The notes under the pieces: generated by a model
Database searches by the model: none
What the model was told of the DNA's origin: nothing
What the model saw: only the letters and a program-made list of their open reading frames with translations
Made by a program: the position numbers and the translations under genes
NCBI RefSeq assembly: GCF_025215075.1
Contig: NZ_JAOBTH010000028.1
Span: forward strand, 62,001 to 126,000
DNA length: 64,000 bases
Source of the DNA: Tenacibaculum haliotis
GTDB taxonomy: Bacteria > Bacteroidota > Bacteroidia > Flavobacteriales > Flavobacteriaceae
Reading direction: 5' to 3'
Shown: positions 7,744 through 17,297 of the stretch, in pieces
Position numbering within the stretch: position 1 is the stretch's first letter
Layout of the letters: every line of letters starts with the position of its first letter

Positions 7744-10700
7744 ATGCTAAAAGGCTGTTATACTATTTTAATCTTTTGCTTACTATTTTCTCAATTTAGC
7801 AGAGCACAAACACCTCCTAATGGTATAAATGACTTTAATACAATTGATATTAACGCCGTTTTAAATGTAACTGCTCCTGGATTACTAGACAATGATACTG
7901 ATTTAGAAAACGACCCTTTAACTATTACTTTATTTACCATTAACGGTATTAATTTTACCGCAGGACAAACAGCCATTTTCAGTGAAGGTACCATTACGAT
8001 AAATGCTAATGGTAGTTATAATTTTGTTCCTAACACCAATTATATTGGTATGGTAAGCGTTATTACATATACCCTTTTTGATGGTACGTTTTCTGCTACT
8101 GCAGACCTGCAAATAACAGTTGAAAATGAAAATGAACCCGAAGCTTTTAATGATTATGACACCGCTGAAGTAAATACGCTTTTATCTGTAAATGCTCCTG
8201 GTGTACTGGATAATGATACAGATGCTGATAACAATGTTTTAACAGTTACTTCTTTTACTATTAATGGTATTAATTTTGTTGCTGGTCAAACAGCCAATTT
8301 TAGTCAAGGTAGTATTACTCTAAATACAGATGGTAGTTATAATTTTACGCCTAACACTAATTACACAGGTAATGTTGATACTATTACCTACACTATTTCT
8401 GATGGTACTTATACAACTACTGCTGATTTATATTTAACTGTTGAAAACATAACCGATTTAATTGAGATAAGTAATATAGAGAGTTGTAATCAAGGCTATA
8501 CTGTTAATGATGAATATAGAATACTCTATGAAATGTCGATAACAAATACAAGTACCGCTAGAGATTATCATGCTTCAAATCTTATTCGTAATATTAATTT
8601 AACAAATAATTTACAAGCTATTTTTGGTAATGGTTGTGTTACCGAAATTAGTGAAATGGAGATAACCACATCAGGAACCGTAGATTACGTAAACAATCCA
8701 TATCCTTTAGAATACGGCACAACAAATGTAAATCCCAATTTTTTAAACCTAACATCAAGTGCAATTTTTGATAGCGCTACGATTAATAACGCTGTTTTAT
8801 ACCCAAGACAATCTATAAATATTAGATTTTGTGTTACAATTAATCCGTTTTGTAACGGACGCCCTAATCCTACACCTTCAGGATCTGGTATTGATTTTAA
8901 TACAATTTTTAATGTTAGTTCGTCTATTGGAAATGCTACTGAAAATCTTTCTATATCAGATTTTCATACAACAGAAGCTATTATTGCTGCTGCATTACAT
9001 GTACCTGAAACCAATCCTATCGTAAACTCTGATGGTACATTTGATTATAACAACCGAGTAATTATTACCAATGAAGGAGCTGGAACTGCTACAAATGTAA
9101 ATTATAACATGGGCTTAGGTAATTTTATTGATAACGGAATCAATTTTAACAATATCGTTGTTTCTCAAATTTCTGGTCCAACCGTAACCATCAACCCTAA
9201 TTATAACGGAGATACAGATTCCTTCTTATTAACCACTAACAATTCATTAGCAGCAGGAGAAACTATAATTTTAGAAATATTTTATCATATAGCCCCTATT
9301 TCATCTTCAAATGCCAATTCTTTTGATCAGTTAGAAATATCACAAACACAAGGTAATTTAGACGATTTTGATGAAACCATTTTAACAAACTCTAGAAGAT
9401 ATTCATACACCACTTGGTCAGATAGTTTAGGAAATCATTTAGATCGTTACTATACTACTTCCTCTCCAACAGGAGTCGCTTCATCTGCTTCTCAATGTAC
9501 ATGTACTACTACTAGTATGCGATTTTCATTTAGTGCTTCGTCATCAACCAAAAAAATTATTTCTTTGATTGATGAACAACCTAATGGAATTTTAGAACAC
9601 CAAGAACTTACTTTTCAAATTACTATAACCAATACCAGTAGCGCTGTTCAAATTGAACAATTACAATTACAAGATGACTTAAATGCTATTTGTGGAGGAA
9701 ATATTCTTTCAGTTAGCACTCCATTTTTTCAAAACTCTACAGCAACTACAAATCCCGTATTAAATCCATCTTACAATGGTACTTCTGATATTAATTTTTT
9801 TGATGGTAATTCTGGGATTTTAGAAGCCAATGAAACCATTACTATCCAATTTTCTGTTCTTTTTGAAGAAGAATGTATCGGTGATAATGTTGCTCAATTT
9901 ACAGCTATTGACCCATTAAATAATAACGCAAATTCAACAGGAGCAATAGCCCTAAATGTTTCTACAGATACAGACAATGATACAATAAATAACGAAATAG
10001 ATATTGATGATGACAATGATACCATTCCAGATATTGAAGAGTACAATGGTTTAGATCCGTTAGATGATCATGACGGCGATTTTATACCTAATTATAAAGA
10101 CACCGATTTTAATATTGACGCCAATAATGATGGGGTTGTTGATGTTTTTGACTTTGATAATGACGGAATACCCAACCATTTTGATTTAGATAGTGATAAT
10201 GACGGTATTTTTGATATTGTAGAAGCTGGAAATGGTCATTTAAATCTTACTTCTGAAGGAAAAACTGACATGAATGTAGGCTTAAATGGACTTCATAATA
10301 CAATTGAAAACAATGATACTTTAGCAGCCTCAATAACTTACACAATTCGAAATACCGATACTGCAGGAAATCCTGATTATATAGACATTGATGCAGATAA
10401 TGATGGAATTGTAGATAATATAGAAGCACAACCAACCAACAGCTATATACCGCCAAACAACACCTACCAAATCAATGGAGTTGACACAGCTTACCCAAAC
10501 GGATTAACCCCTACAGATACTGATGGTGATCTTATTCCTGATTATATAGATTTAAACTCAGACAACGATATCCGTGATGACTACATTGAAGGATGGGACT
10601 TTAATAATGATGGAACACCCGAAACAATAACTTCAAATTCTGATGCTGATAATGACGGGTTAGATGATGCTTACGATCAAGACAACAACCTTGTAAATCC

Positions 10701-12123
10701 TACAAACAACCAAACTCCATCAAGTTTTCCTGATATCGATAATACTGATAATCCTGAAAAAGATTGGCGAGAAACTAATGCTATCTTTGTACTCATCAAC
10801 AATGTAACTGCTAATGAAGGCGATCCTCTCCTTTTTACTATTTCATTAGTAACAAAAAACGACCATGCTGTTTTAACTCAAAGTGCCTCAATAATAAATA
10901 TTAATTTTTCAAGCAGTGACGGAACAGCTACAACTACCCAATACACTATAGCTATAACTCCGTATGATTACAATCAAATAAATGCTTCAACAATAAGTAT
11001 TCCTGCCTTTCAAGAAACAACAACTCTCAATGTTACTTCAATAGAAGACACTATTCATGAACTTGACGAACTTTTTACTATTAACGGAACCATAACCTCA
11101 AATAATACCGTTAATACAACTATTTCAGGAGTTGCAACCATTATTGATAATGAAGTACCACCATCAATCACCATGAACAATTCTATGGAAAACGAAGGTG
11201 TTGATTTAATGCATACAATTACCATTAGCCACCCATCATCAACTCCTATAAATATAGCTATAAACACAACTGATGATGTTGCTATAAGCCCTAATGATTA
11301 CACAAGTATTAACGCCACTTTTACAATTAGAGGAACTGTAAACCCTAGCAATGCAAATACATCTGTTTCTTTTAATATCCCTACAATAATTGATAATTTA
11401 AACGAACCAGACACAGAAGATTTACTCGTAAATGGTATTGTAATAAGCAATAATATAAGCACCCAAGATTTAGATAAAACAGCCAGTATTATTGATATTG
11501 ATCCAGACCCTATAATACAGATAGATGACGTAATAGTAACCGAAGGTGAACCTTTAGTTTTTACAGCACAACTATTAAATGCTAGTTTAGAACCAATGTT
11601 AAACCACTTACCTCTAAATTTTAATATAGAAACTTTTGATGTAACAGCAAACGGGACATTAGATTATCAAACATTAATAACCTCTAAAAATATATCTGCA
11701 AATACAAGTTCAACAACAATAATTATTCCTACGATTGATGATAGATTAAATGAAAATATAGAAACAATGTTATTACAAACAACAATAACAAGTTTAAATA
11801 TATCAAATCCATCTAATATTATACTAAATACAGGTACTATTAAAGATAATGATGTCCCTAATCTGTTTTCACCTAACGGCGATGGAAAAAGTGACACCTT
11901 TAAAATTTCTGGAATTGAAGGTTTCCCAAACTTTAAACTCATAATTTATGATCGTTGGGGAAGTGAAATATATAACTACAATAATAATGGAAGAACAACA
12001 CCTCTTTGGTGGAATGGAAACTACAATGGAAAACCTGTACCAGCTGGGGTTTATTATTACACGTTAGATTTTAATGATGGTAAAGCAAAAGTTAAAACAA
12101 ACTTTATACAACTTATAAGATGA
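7744..12123 (+). CDS. Large multidomain surface protein with type IX secretion (type B, CHU_C) sorting domain
   Basis: Predicted cell-surface adhesin or gliding-associated protein of 1459 residues. Signal peptide about 1-21 (cleavage near SRA-Q). Residues about 25-130 and 135-235 are two near-identical cadherin/VCBS-like repeats sharing LDNDTD, ITY(T) and DG(S/T)Y elements. Residues about 240-735 hold DUF11-like beta domains. Residues about 740-900 are rich in calcium-binding DxDxDG loops of thrombospondin type-3 style (DSDNDGIFD, DADNDGIVD). Three Calx-beta-like domains begin near 1019, 1143 and 1260 (ANEGDPLLF, VTEGEPLVF). From about 1373 comes a gliding-motility-type C-terminal domain (LFSPNGDGKSDTF, YDRWGSEIY, GVYYYTLDF) that directs export by the type IX system. 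The next gene encodes a PorP/SprF partner. Confidence 0.93.
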   Translation: MLKGCYTILIFCLLFSQFSRAQTPPNGINDFNTIDINAVLNVTAPGLLDNDTDLENDPLTITLFTINGINFTAGQTAIFSEGTITINANGSYNFVPNTNYIGMVSVITYTLFDGTFSATADLQITVENENEPEAFNDYDTAEVNTLLSVNAPGVLDNDTDADNNVLTVTSFTINGINFVAGQTANFSQGSITLNTDGSYNFTPNTNYTGNVDTITYTISDGTYTTTADLYLTVENITDLIEISNIESCNQGYTVNDEYRILYEMSITNTSTARDYHASNLIRNINLTNNLQAIFGNGCVTEISEMEITTSGTVDYVNNPYPLEYGTTNVNPNFLNLTSSAIFDSATINNAVLYPRQSINIRFCVTINPFCNGRPNPTPSGSGIDFNTIFNVSSSIGNATENLSISDFHTTEAIIAAALHVPETNPIVNSDGTFDYNNRVIITNEGAGTATNVNYNMGLGNFIDNGINFNNIVVSQISGPTVTINPNYNGDTDSFLLTTNNSLAAGETIILEIFYHIAPISSSNANSFDQLEISQTQGNLDDFDETILTNSRRYSYTTWSDSLGNHLDRYYTTSSPTGVASSASQCTCTTTSMRFSFSASSSTKKIISLIDEQPNGILEHQELTFQITITNTSSAVQIEQLQLQDDLNAICGGNILSVSTPFFQNSTATTNPVLNPSYNGTSDINFFDGNSGILEANETITIQFSVLFEEECIGDNVAQFTAIDPLNNNANSTGAIALNVSTDTDNDTINNEIDIDDDNDTIPDIEEYNGLDPLDDHDGDFIPNYKDTDFNIDANNDGVVDVFDFDNDGIPNHFDLDSDNDGIFDIVEAGNGHLNLTSEGKTDMNVGLNGLHNTIENNDTLAASITYTIRNTDTAGNPDYIDIDADNDGIVDNIEAQPTNSYIPPNNTYQINGVDTAYPNGLTPTDTDGDLIPDYIDLNSDNDIRDDYIEGWDFNNDGTPETITSNSDADNDGLDDAYDQDNNLVNPTNNQTPSSFPDIDNTDNPEKDWRETNAIFVLINNVTANEGDPLLFTISLVTKNDHAVLTQSASIININFSSSDGTATTTQYTIAITPYDYNQINASTISIPAFQETTTLNVTSIEDTIHELDELFTINGTITSNNTVNTTISGVATIIDNEVPPSITMNNSMENEGVDLMHTITISHPSSTPINIAINTTDDVAISPNDYTSINATFTIRGTVNPSNANTSVSFNIPTIIDNLNEPDTEDLLVNGIVISNNISTQDLDKTASIIDIDPDPIIQIDDVIVTEGEPLVFTAQLLNASLEPMLNHLPLNFNIETFDVTANGTLDYQTLITSKNISANTSSTTIIIPTIDDRLNENIETMLLQTTITSLNISNPSNIILNTGTIKDNDVPNLFSPNGDGKSDTFKISGIEGFPNFKLIIYDRWGSEIYNYNNNGRTTPLWWNGNYNGKPVPAGVYYYTLDFNDGKAKVKTNFIQLIR
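7831..8450 (+). repeat. Tandem in-gene duplication encoding two cadherin-like repeats
   Basis: The first about 310 bases (7831-8130) and the next (8146-8445) encode closely matching modules. Both contain LDNDTD, FTINGIN, AGQTA, GSYNF and TNY elements in the same order. This indicates a recent internal duplication within the surface-protein gene. Confidence 0.75.
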
Positions 12124-13043
12124 TATTTACAAAAAAAGCATTCTTAACCGTATTTACTGTTTGTTATAGTATTATCTGTGCGGCTCAACAAACACCACAC
12201 TACACGCAATATTTATACAATATGCAAATTATAAACCCTGCTACCGTTGGTGCAAGGTCAGATTTAAATATGTCTTTATTAACCCGCCAACAATGGGCTG
12301 GTGTAGAAGGTGCACCAACGACTAATACTTTTTCTATTAACGGACGAACAAATAATGGTTTGGGCATAGGAACAACTGTTATAAATGATAAAGTAGGTTT
12401 ATCAGAAAGCACCAATATAAATGTAGATGCCTCATACACCTTAATAATGTCGAGATATACAAGGCTTTCTTTTGGATTAAAAGGAGGTATTACTTTTTTT
12501 AATGATAACTTATCTGAAGGAATCACACCAGACAATGAAACTTATAATTCAACAAACGGAAATTATCCTAACATTGGATTTGGTGCCTATTATTATACTA
12601 AAAAATACTTTGTCGGTTTTTCAATACCATACTTATTAAAAACTCCTCAATTTCAAATACAACAAAATTCATCAACTGGAGAGCTTTCTAGTAACATGAG
12701 TTATTTTATGACAGGTGGAGTGCGATTAGAATTAACAGATAATATTTTATTTAAACCATCTACCATGGTAAAATATGTTAAAAACCTTCCTGTCTCTATC
12801 GATTTTAATACTAACTTCCTTTACGACAATTTTTTAGAAGCAGGTATTTCGTATCGTTATGACGATTCTGTAAGCGTAATGTTTGCATTAATTATTGATG
12901 AAAAATACCGAATAGGATATGCTTACGACACTAAATTAACAGGATTAAGTAATAATTTTAATTCTCACGAAATTGTACTTCATATTGATTTTGACTTAAA
13001 AAGAAAAGGTCGATGGCTACAACATGAATCTTGTTATTTTTAA
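12120..13043 (+). CDS. PorP/SprF family type IX secretion outer-membrane protein
   Basis: Outer-membrane beta-barrel protein of the PorP/SprF family. In Flavobacterium johnsoniae SprF is needed specifically for secretion of the adjacent adhesin SprB, and paired paralogues accompany other large CHU_C-domain proteins. This one overlaps the surface-protein stop by 4 bases (ATGA), so it is surely its dedicated partner. The signal peptide ends near CAAQQ. The family start QTPHYTQYLYNMQIINPA and the motif SLLTRQQWAGVEGAP are clear. The 307-residue length is typical. No terminator is obvious downstream, but a loose AT-rich inverted repeat lies in 13060-13115. Confidence 0.93.
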   Translation: MIFTKKAFLTVFTVCYSIICAAQQTPHYTQYLYNMQIINPATVGARSDLNMSLLTRQQWAGVEGAPTTNTFSINGRTNNGLGIGTTVINDKVGLSESTNINVDASYTLIMSRYTRLSFGLKGGITFFNDNLSEGITPDNETYNSTNGNYPNIGFGAYYYTKKYFVGFSIPYLLKTPQFQIQQNSSTGELSSNMSYFMTGGVRLELTDNILFKPSTMVKYVKNLPVSIDFNTNFLYDNFLEAGISYRYDDSVSVMFALIIDEKYRIGYAYDTKLTGLSNNFNSHEIVLHIDFDLKRKGRWLQHESCYF

Positions 13044-13127
13044 CAGTTAATAGCAAGCATTAAAAATTATATCATTTGTTTTAACTGTAAAAATTCAATG
13101 CTTTTTACAGCTAAAACAAATATAATA

Positions 13128-13655
13128 TTAACCTAATCTTTTTATTTTCTCGTTAGATCTAACTGGCAAACGCTTTTTAAGCTCTTCTACAATTCTGTAT
13201 GTTGCAGGACAAATAGCCGTATTTGCTATTGTTAAATCTGCTATTTGAATAAATTTCTTACGATTTGTATGCGGATATTCTGAACATGCTTTCGGGCGCA
13301 CATCATAAATAAAACAAGAATTATCACTTTCATCTAAAAATGAACATGGTGCTGTTTTTAACACCATAAAATTATCAGAATCACGCTCTAAATATTGTGC
13401 TTCAAAATCACGAACTTTCATTTTTAAATGCTTAGAAATACGCTCGATATCTTTATCTGTAAAAATCGGACTCGTAGTTTTACAACAGTTACCACAATCT
13501 AAACAATCAGTTTTTGCAAATTCCTTCTCATGTATATCTTGTACTACAACATCAAAATTTTTAGGAACTCGCTTTTTTATAGTGGCAAAGTATTTTTTAT
13601 TTTGCTTTTCTACGTCTGCTGCTAACTTTTCTAAATTCTCTAAATCTTTATCCAT
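13128..13655 (-). CDS. YkgJ-family cysteine-cluster protein
   Basis: Soluble 175-residue protein of the YkgJ (zinc- or iron-chelating CxxCxxCC) family of unclear function. The cluster is visible as CLDCGNCC (about residues 54-61), followed by CSFLDESDNSCFIYDVRPKAC (given in parts: CSFL, SCFIYD, RPKACSEYP) around 102-125 and a last CP motif at AICPATY. All eight expected cysteines are there. In other bacteria members bind a metal cluster; substrate and partner are unknown. It is a single gene divergent from argS. Confidence 0.85.
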   Translation of the reverse strand: MDKDLENLEKLAADVEKQNKKYFATIKKRVPKNFDVVVQDIHEKEFAKTDCLDCGNCCKTTSPIFTDKDIERISKHLKMKVRDFEAQYLERDSDNFMVLKTAPCSFLDESDNSCFIYDVRPKACSEYPHTNRKKFIQIADLTIANTAICPATYRIVEELKKRLPVRSNEKIKRLG

Positions 13656-13803
13656 AATTTTTATTTTAAGAAGAAGTTTCGATGCTATTAATTAACGCAT
13701 AATTACCTGAAATAATATTCAGAAATATTAAAGACAAAACTTACTGCAAAACTAACCATATAAATTGTTAGAATCAGTTTAAATATCATCCAAATAAATT
13801 ATG

Positions 13804-13811
13804 TAATTTTG
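13804..13811 (+). promoter_or_regulatory. -7 element of the argS promoter
   Basis: TAATTTTG matches the TAnnTTTG -7 consensus and lies 21 bases before the chosen argS ATG, which leaves a short leader. It also overlaps a more upstream in-frame ATG (13809), one reason to prefer the downstream start. Confidence 0.6.
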
Positions 13812-13832
13812 CACTTCAATTTTCAACAACTA

Positions 13833-15608
13833 ATGAGCATACAAACCTTAATAGAAACCAAAGTAAAAGAAGGATTTTTAGCCTTATATAATATTGAAAT
13901 TCCTAGTGTAGAATTTCAAGCAACTCGTAAAGATTTTGAAGGAGATATCACCGTAGTGGTTTTTCCTCTTTTAAGGTATAAAAAAGGAAATCCAGTTCAA
14001 ATAGGTAACGATTTAGGCGCTTATTTAGTTGAAAACGTTACTGAAATCACTAATTTTAATGTGGTAAAAGGTTTCTTAAACTTAGTAATTGAAAATAGTT
14101 TTTATACTGATTTCTTTAATAAAATAGCTACAGATACTACTTACGGATTTATTTCGCCTTCGGCGGATGATTCTTCTCGTATGGTAGAGTATTCATCGCC
14201 AAACACCAATAAACCTTTACACTTAGGACATGTTCGTAATGTGTTATTAGGATATTCGGTTGCTGAAATTTTAAAAGCTTCAGGTAAAAAAGTATACAAA
14301 ACACAGATTATTAACGATCGTGGTATTCATATTTGTAAATCGATGTTGGCTTGGCAAAAGTTTGGAGAAGGAGAAACTCCAGAATCAACAGGTTTAAAAG
14401 GTGATAAATTAGTTGGTAATTACTATGTAAAGTTCGATCAAGAATATAAAAAAGAAATTGCGACTTTAATAGCTTCAGGAATTTCTGAAGATGATGCTAA
14501 AAAGCAAGCTCCTTTATTTATTGAAGCACAACAAATGTTACGTAAATGGGAAGCTGGAGACGAACAAGTTGTTACCCTCTGGGAAACAATGAACTCTTGG
14601 GTTTATAAAGGTTTTGATGTTACTTATAAGAGTATTGGAGTAGATTTTGACAAATTGTACTACGAAAGTAACACCTACTTATTAGGGAAAGATGTTATTG
14701 ATGAAGGCTTAAAAAGTGGTGTTTTCTTTAAAAAAGAAGACGGCTCGGTTTGGTGCGATTTAACTGACGAAGGTTTAGACGAAAAATTGGTGTTACGTTC
14801 AGACGGAACAGCAGTTTATATGACTCAAGATATTGGTACCGCTATTCAACGCTCTAAAGACATGCCAGATGTTGGCGGAATGGTTTATACGGTTGGTAAC
14901 GAGCAAGATTATCACTTTAAAGTATTATTCTTAATTTTAAAGAAATTAGGTTATTCTTGGGCAGAGCAATTGCATCATTTAAGTTACGGAATGGTAGATT
15001 TACCTTCTGGAAAAATGAAGTCTCGTGAAGGAACAGTTGTTGACGCTGATGACTTAATGGATGAAATGACAAATACTGCGCGTACGATTTCTCAAGAATT
15101 AGGAAAGTTAGAAGGTTATTCTGATGAAGATAAAGAAGAACTATATAGAATTATCGGATTAGGTGCTTTAAAATATTTTATATTAAAAGTAGATCCTAAA
15201 AAGAGAATTTTGTTTGACCCAAAAGCATCAGTAGATTTTCAAGGAAATACAGGTCCTTTTATTCAATATACCTATGCTAGGATTCAATCTATTTTAAGAA
15301 AAGCAGATTTTGACTCTTCAAAAGAAGTTACAATTGAATTGCATGCTAAAGAAAAAGAATTAATAAAACAATTAGAGTTATATCCTGAGATAATTCAGCA
15401 AGCAGCGAAGAATTATTCACCTGCAGTAATTGCAAATTACACGTATGAGTTGGTAAAAGAATTTAATTCATTTTATCAAAACGTACATATTTTAGGAGAA
15501 GAGAATCAAGATAAAAAAGTATTTAGAGTTCAGTTATCTAAAAAGGTAGCCGATACTATAAAATCAGCATTTGGATTGTTAGGAATTCAGGTTCCTGAGA
15601 GAATGTAG
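13833..15608 (+). CDS. argS: Arginine--tRNA ligase
   Basis: Class I aminoacyl-tRNA synthetase that charges tRNA-Arg. I place the start at 13833 (MSIQTLIETK), 24 bases inside the longest frame, because the longer frame's ATG lies within the -7 promoter element. The N-terminal additional domain (about 1-100) is followed by the HIGH-type motif HLGH (130-133, in NTNKPLHLGHVRN) and the KMSK-type loop as GKMKSREG near residue 390. The C-terminal anticodon-binding domain ends in LGIQVPERM. At 591 residues the length is normal. It stands alone, followed by a region of dispersed repeats. Confidence 0.97.
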   Translation: MSIQTLIETKVKEGFLALYNIEIPSVEFQATRKDFEGDITVVVFPLLRYKKGNPVQIGNDLGAYLVENVTEITNFNVVKGFLNLVIENSFYTDFFNKIATDTTYGFISPSADDSSRMVEYSSPNTNKPLHLGHVRNVLLGYSVAEILKASGKKVYKTQIINDRGIHICKSMLAWQKFGEGETPESTGLKGDKLVGNYYVKFDQEYKKEIATLIASGISEDDAKKQAPLFIEAQQMLRKWEAGDEQVVTLWETMNSWVYKGFDVTYKSIGVDFDKLYYESNTYLLGKDVIDEGLKSGVFFKKEDGSVWCDLTDEGLDEKLVLRSDGTAVYMTQDIGTAIQRSKDMPDVGGMVYTVGNEQDYHFKVLFLILKKLGYSWAEQLHHLSYGMVDLPSGKMKSREGTVVDADDLMDEMTNTARTISQELGKLEGYSDEDKEELYRIIGLGALKYFILKVDPKKRILFDPKASVDFQGNTGPFIQYTYARIQSILRKADFDSSKEVTIELHAKEKELIKQLELYPEIIQQAAKNYSPAVIANYTYELVKEFNSFYQNVHILGEENQDKKVFRVQLSKKVADTIKSAFGLLGIQVPERM

Positions 15609-15625
15609 ATACTTAACAAGTACAA

Positions 15626-15754
15626 GCGTTAGGGATTGAACGATGTGTTTGAGCTCTTTTTAGTTGTCAGTTCGAGTAAATTTATGAAGAATGAATAAAT
15701 TTGTATCGAGAACAAAACTAAAAAAGCGAGTAGTGAAAGCCCGCTCGAACGCCC
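15626..15754. repeat. Dispersed flavobacterial intergenic element, copy 1 (GCGTTAGGGATTG ... AAGCCCGCTCGAACGCCC)
   Basis: Begins with GCGTTAGGGATTG (15626-15638) and ends with AAAGCCCGCTCGAACGCCC (15736-15754). The same ends occur at 43416-43491. The ends are partly inverted (GCGTT ... AACGC). This copy is about 50 bases longer than the second because another palindromic repeat is nested inside it. Confidence 0.75.
15664..15714 (+). repeat. Nested palindromic repeat (TGTCAGTTCGAG ... TTGTATCGAGAAC)
   Basis: A 51-base unit inside the larger dispersed element. A homologous unit occurs in opposite orientation at 45901-45951. Both share TGTCA-TTCGAGT, a TGAAGAATGAA centre and TTGTATCGAGAA. Confidence 0.7.
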
Positions 15755-15785
15755 AAATTATCGATATGATTCTGAAAATGAAATC

Positions 15786-15798
15786 AGTCGAAGTGACA
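15786..15798 (+). repeat. Fragment of the TCGAAGTGACA dispersed palindrome
   Basis: AGTCGAAGTGACA matches one arm of the repeat found twice inside menE (40234-40256, 40553-40575). It appears to be a remnant. Confidence 0.5.
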
Positions 15799-15838
15799 TA
15801 AATAATAAGAATAAACAAACAACAATAAAAACATACAC

Positions 15839-17227
15839 ATGAAATACGACGTATTAATAATCGGAAGTGGTCCTGGAGGATATGTAACTGCAATTAGAGC
15901 ATCTCAATTAGGATTTAAGGTTGGAGTAATTGAAAAAGAAAATTTAGGTGGAATTTGCTTAAACTGGGGTTGTATTCCTACAAAAGCATTATTAAAATCT
16001 GCTCAAGTTTACGATTACTTAAAACATGTTGATCAATATGGTTTAAAGGCAGAAGCAATCGATAAAGATTTCGAAGCGGTTATTAAACGTAGTCGTGGTG
16101 TTGCTGAAGGAATGAGCAAAGGTGTTTCTTTTTTAATGAAGAAAAACAAAATTGATATTATTAACGGTTTTGGTAAAATTAAAACTGGTAAAAAAGTTGA
16201 TGTTACTGCCGAAGACGGAAAGGTAACTGAATATAGTGCAGATAATATTATTATAGCAACAGGTGCTCGCTCTAGAGTATTACCAAATTTACCACAAGAT
16301 GGTAAAAAAGTAATCGGTTATCGTGAAGCAATGAGCTTACCAAGCCAACCGAAATCTATGATAGTTGTAGGTTCTGGTGCTATTGGTGTTGAATTTGCGC
16401 ATTTTTACAATTCAATGGGAACTGATGTTACTGTTGTAGAGTTTATGCCGAATATTGTTCCTGTTGAAGATAAAGATGTTTCTAAGCAAATGGAGCGTTC
16501 TTTTAAGAAAGCGGGAATTAAAGTAATGACAAGTTCTTCTGTAGAGTCTGTTGATACTTCTGGTGATGGTGTAAAAGCTATTGTAAAAACCAAAAAAGGA
16601 GAAGTAACTTTAGAGGCAGATATTTTATTATCGGCTGTTGGAATTAAAACGAATATTGAAAACATCGGTTTAGAAGATGTTGGAATTATAACTGATAGAG
16701 ACAAAATTTTAGTAAACGACTGGTACCAAACTAACATTCCTGGATATTTTGCTATTGGAGATGTTACTCCTGGACCTGCATTAGCACACGTTGCTTCTGC
16801 CGAAGGAATTACTTTGGTTGAAAAATTAGCTGGTGTACATACTGAAGCTATCGATTACGGAAACATTCCTGGTTGTACATACGCTACTCCAGAAATTGCA
16901 TCTGTTGGTTTAACTGAAGAACAAGCAAAAGAAGCTGGTTACGAATTAAAAGTTGGTAAATTTCCTTTCTCTGCCTCTGGTAAAGCTACTGCAGCTGGAA
17001 CTCCTGATGGTTTTGTAAAAGTAATTTTTGATGCTAAATACGGTGAATGGTTAGGTTGCCATATGATTGGTGCTGGTGTTACCGACATGATTGCTGAAGC
17101 TGTTTTAGGTCGTAAATTAGAAACTACAGGTCATGAAGTATTAAAAACAATTCACCCTCACCCAACAATGAGTGAAGCGGTTATGGAAGCTGTTGCTGAT
17201 GCTTATGATGAAGTGATTCACTTATAA
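15839..17227 (+). CDS. lpdA: Dihydrolipoyl dehydrogenase
   Basis: FAD-containing E3 component of pyruvate, 2-oxoglutarate and branched-chain 2-oxoacid dehydrogenase complexes, also used by the glycine cleavage system; it reoxidises dihydrolipoamide with NAD. It has the N-terminal FAD loop GSGPGGY (9-15), the redox-active disulfide CLNWGC (C40, C45), the NAD-binding GSGAIGVEF, and the C-terminal active-site pair HPHPTMSE (H441, E446). At 462 residues it is full length. It is monocistronic, with a terminator directly after it, and no E1 or E2 gene is adjacent. Confidence 0.97.
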   Translation: MKYDVLIIGSGPGGYVTAIRASQLGFKVGVIEKENLGGICLNWGCIPTKALLKSAQVYDYLKHVDQYGLKAEAIDKDFEAVIKRSRGVAEGMSKGVSFLMKKNKIDIINGFGKIKTGKKVDVTAEDGKVTEYSADNIIIATGARSRVLPNLPQDGKKVIGYREAMSLPSQPKSMIVVGSGAIGVEFAHFYNSMGTDVTVVEFMPNIVPVEDKDVSKQMERSFKKAGIKVMTSSSVESVDTSGDGVKAIVKTKKGEVTLEADILLSAVGIKTNIENIGLEDVGIITDRDKILVNDWYQTNIPGYFAIGDVTPGPALAHVASAEGITLVEKLAGVHTEAIDYGNIPGCTYATPEIASVGLTEEQAKEAGYELKVGKFPFSASGKATAAGTPDGFVKVIFDAKYGEWLGCHMIGAGVTDMIAEAVLGRKLETTGHEVLKTIHPHPTMSEAVMEAVADAYDEVIHL

Positions 17228-17253
17228 GACTCTTAAAAATTTATATAATTGAA

Positions 17254-17285
17254 ACCTCGCCTATTTATTGGGCGAGGTTTTTTTT
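17254..17285 (+). terminator. Intrinsic terminator of lpdA
   Basis: GC-rich stem AACCTCGCC / GGGCGAGGTT around a TATTTATT loop, followed by a run of at least eight T. The loop also supplies a TTG that may be the -33 box of the next gene. Confidence 0.9.
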
Positions 17286-17286
17286 A

Positions 17287-17294
17287 TATCTTTG
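17287..17294 (+). promoter_or_regulatory. -7 element immediately before the lipoprotein start codon
   Basis: TATCTTTG (TAnnTTTG) ends only 3 bases before the ATG at 17298. A TTG at 17268-17270 lies 16 bases upstream, just under the usual spacing. If used, the transcript would be almost leaderless. Confidence 0.5.
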
Positions 17295-17297
17295 AGC

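Noticed and set aside
13809..13832. argS start at 13809
   Set aside because: The ATG overlaps the TAATTTTG promoter element and adds eight non-conserved residues; 13833 gives the normal N-terminus.
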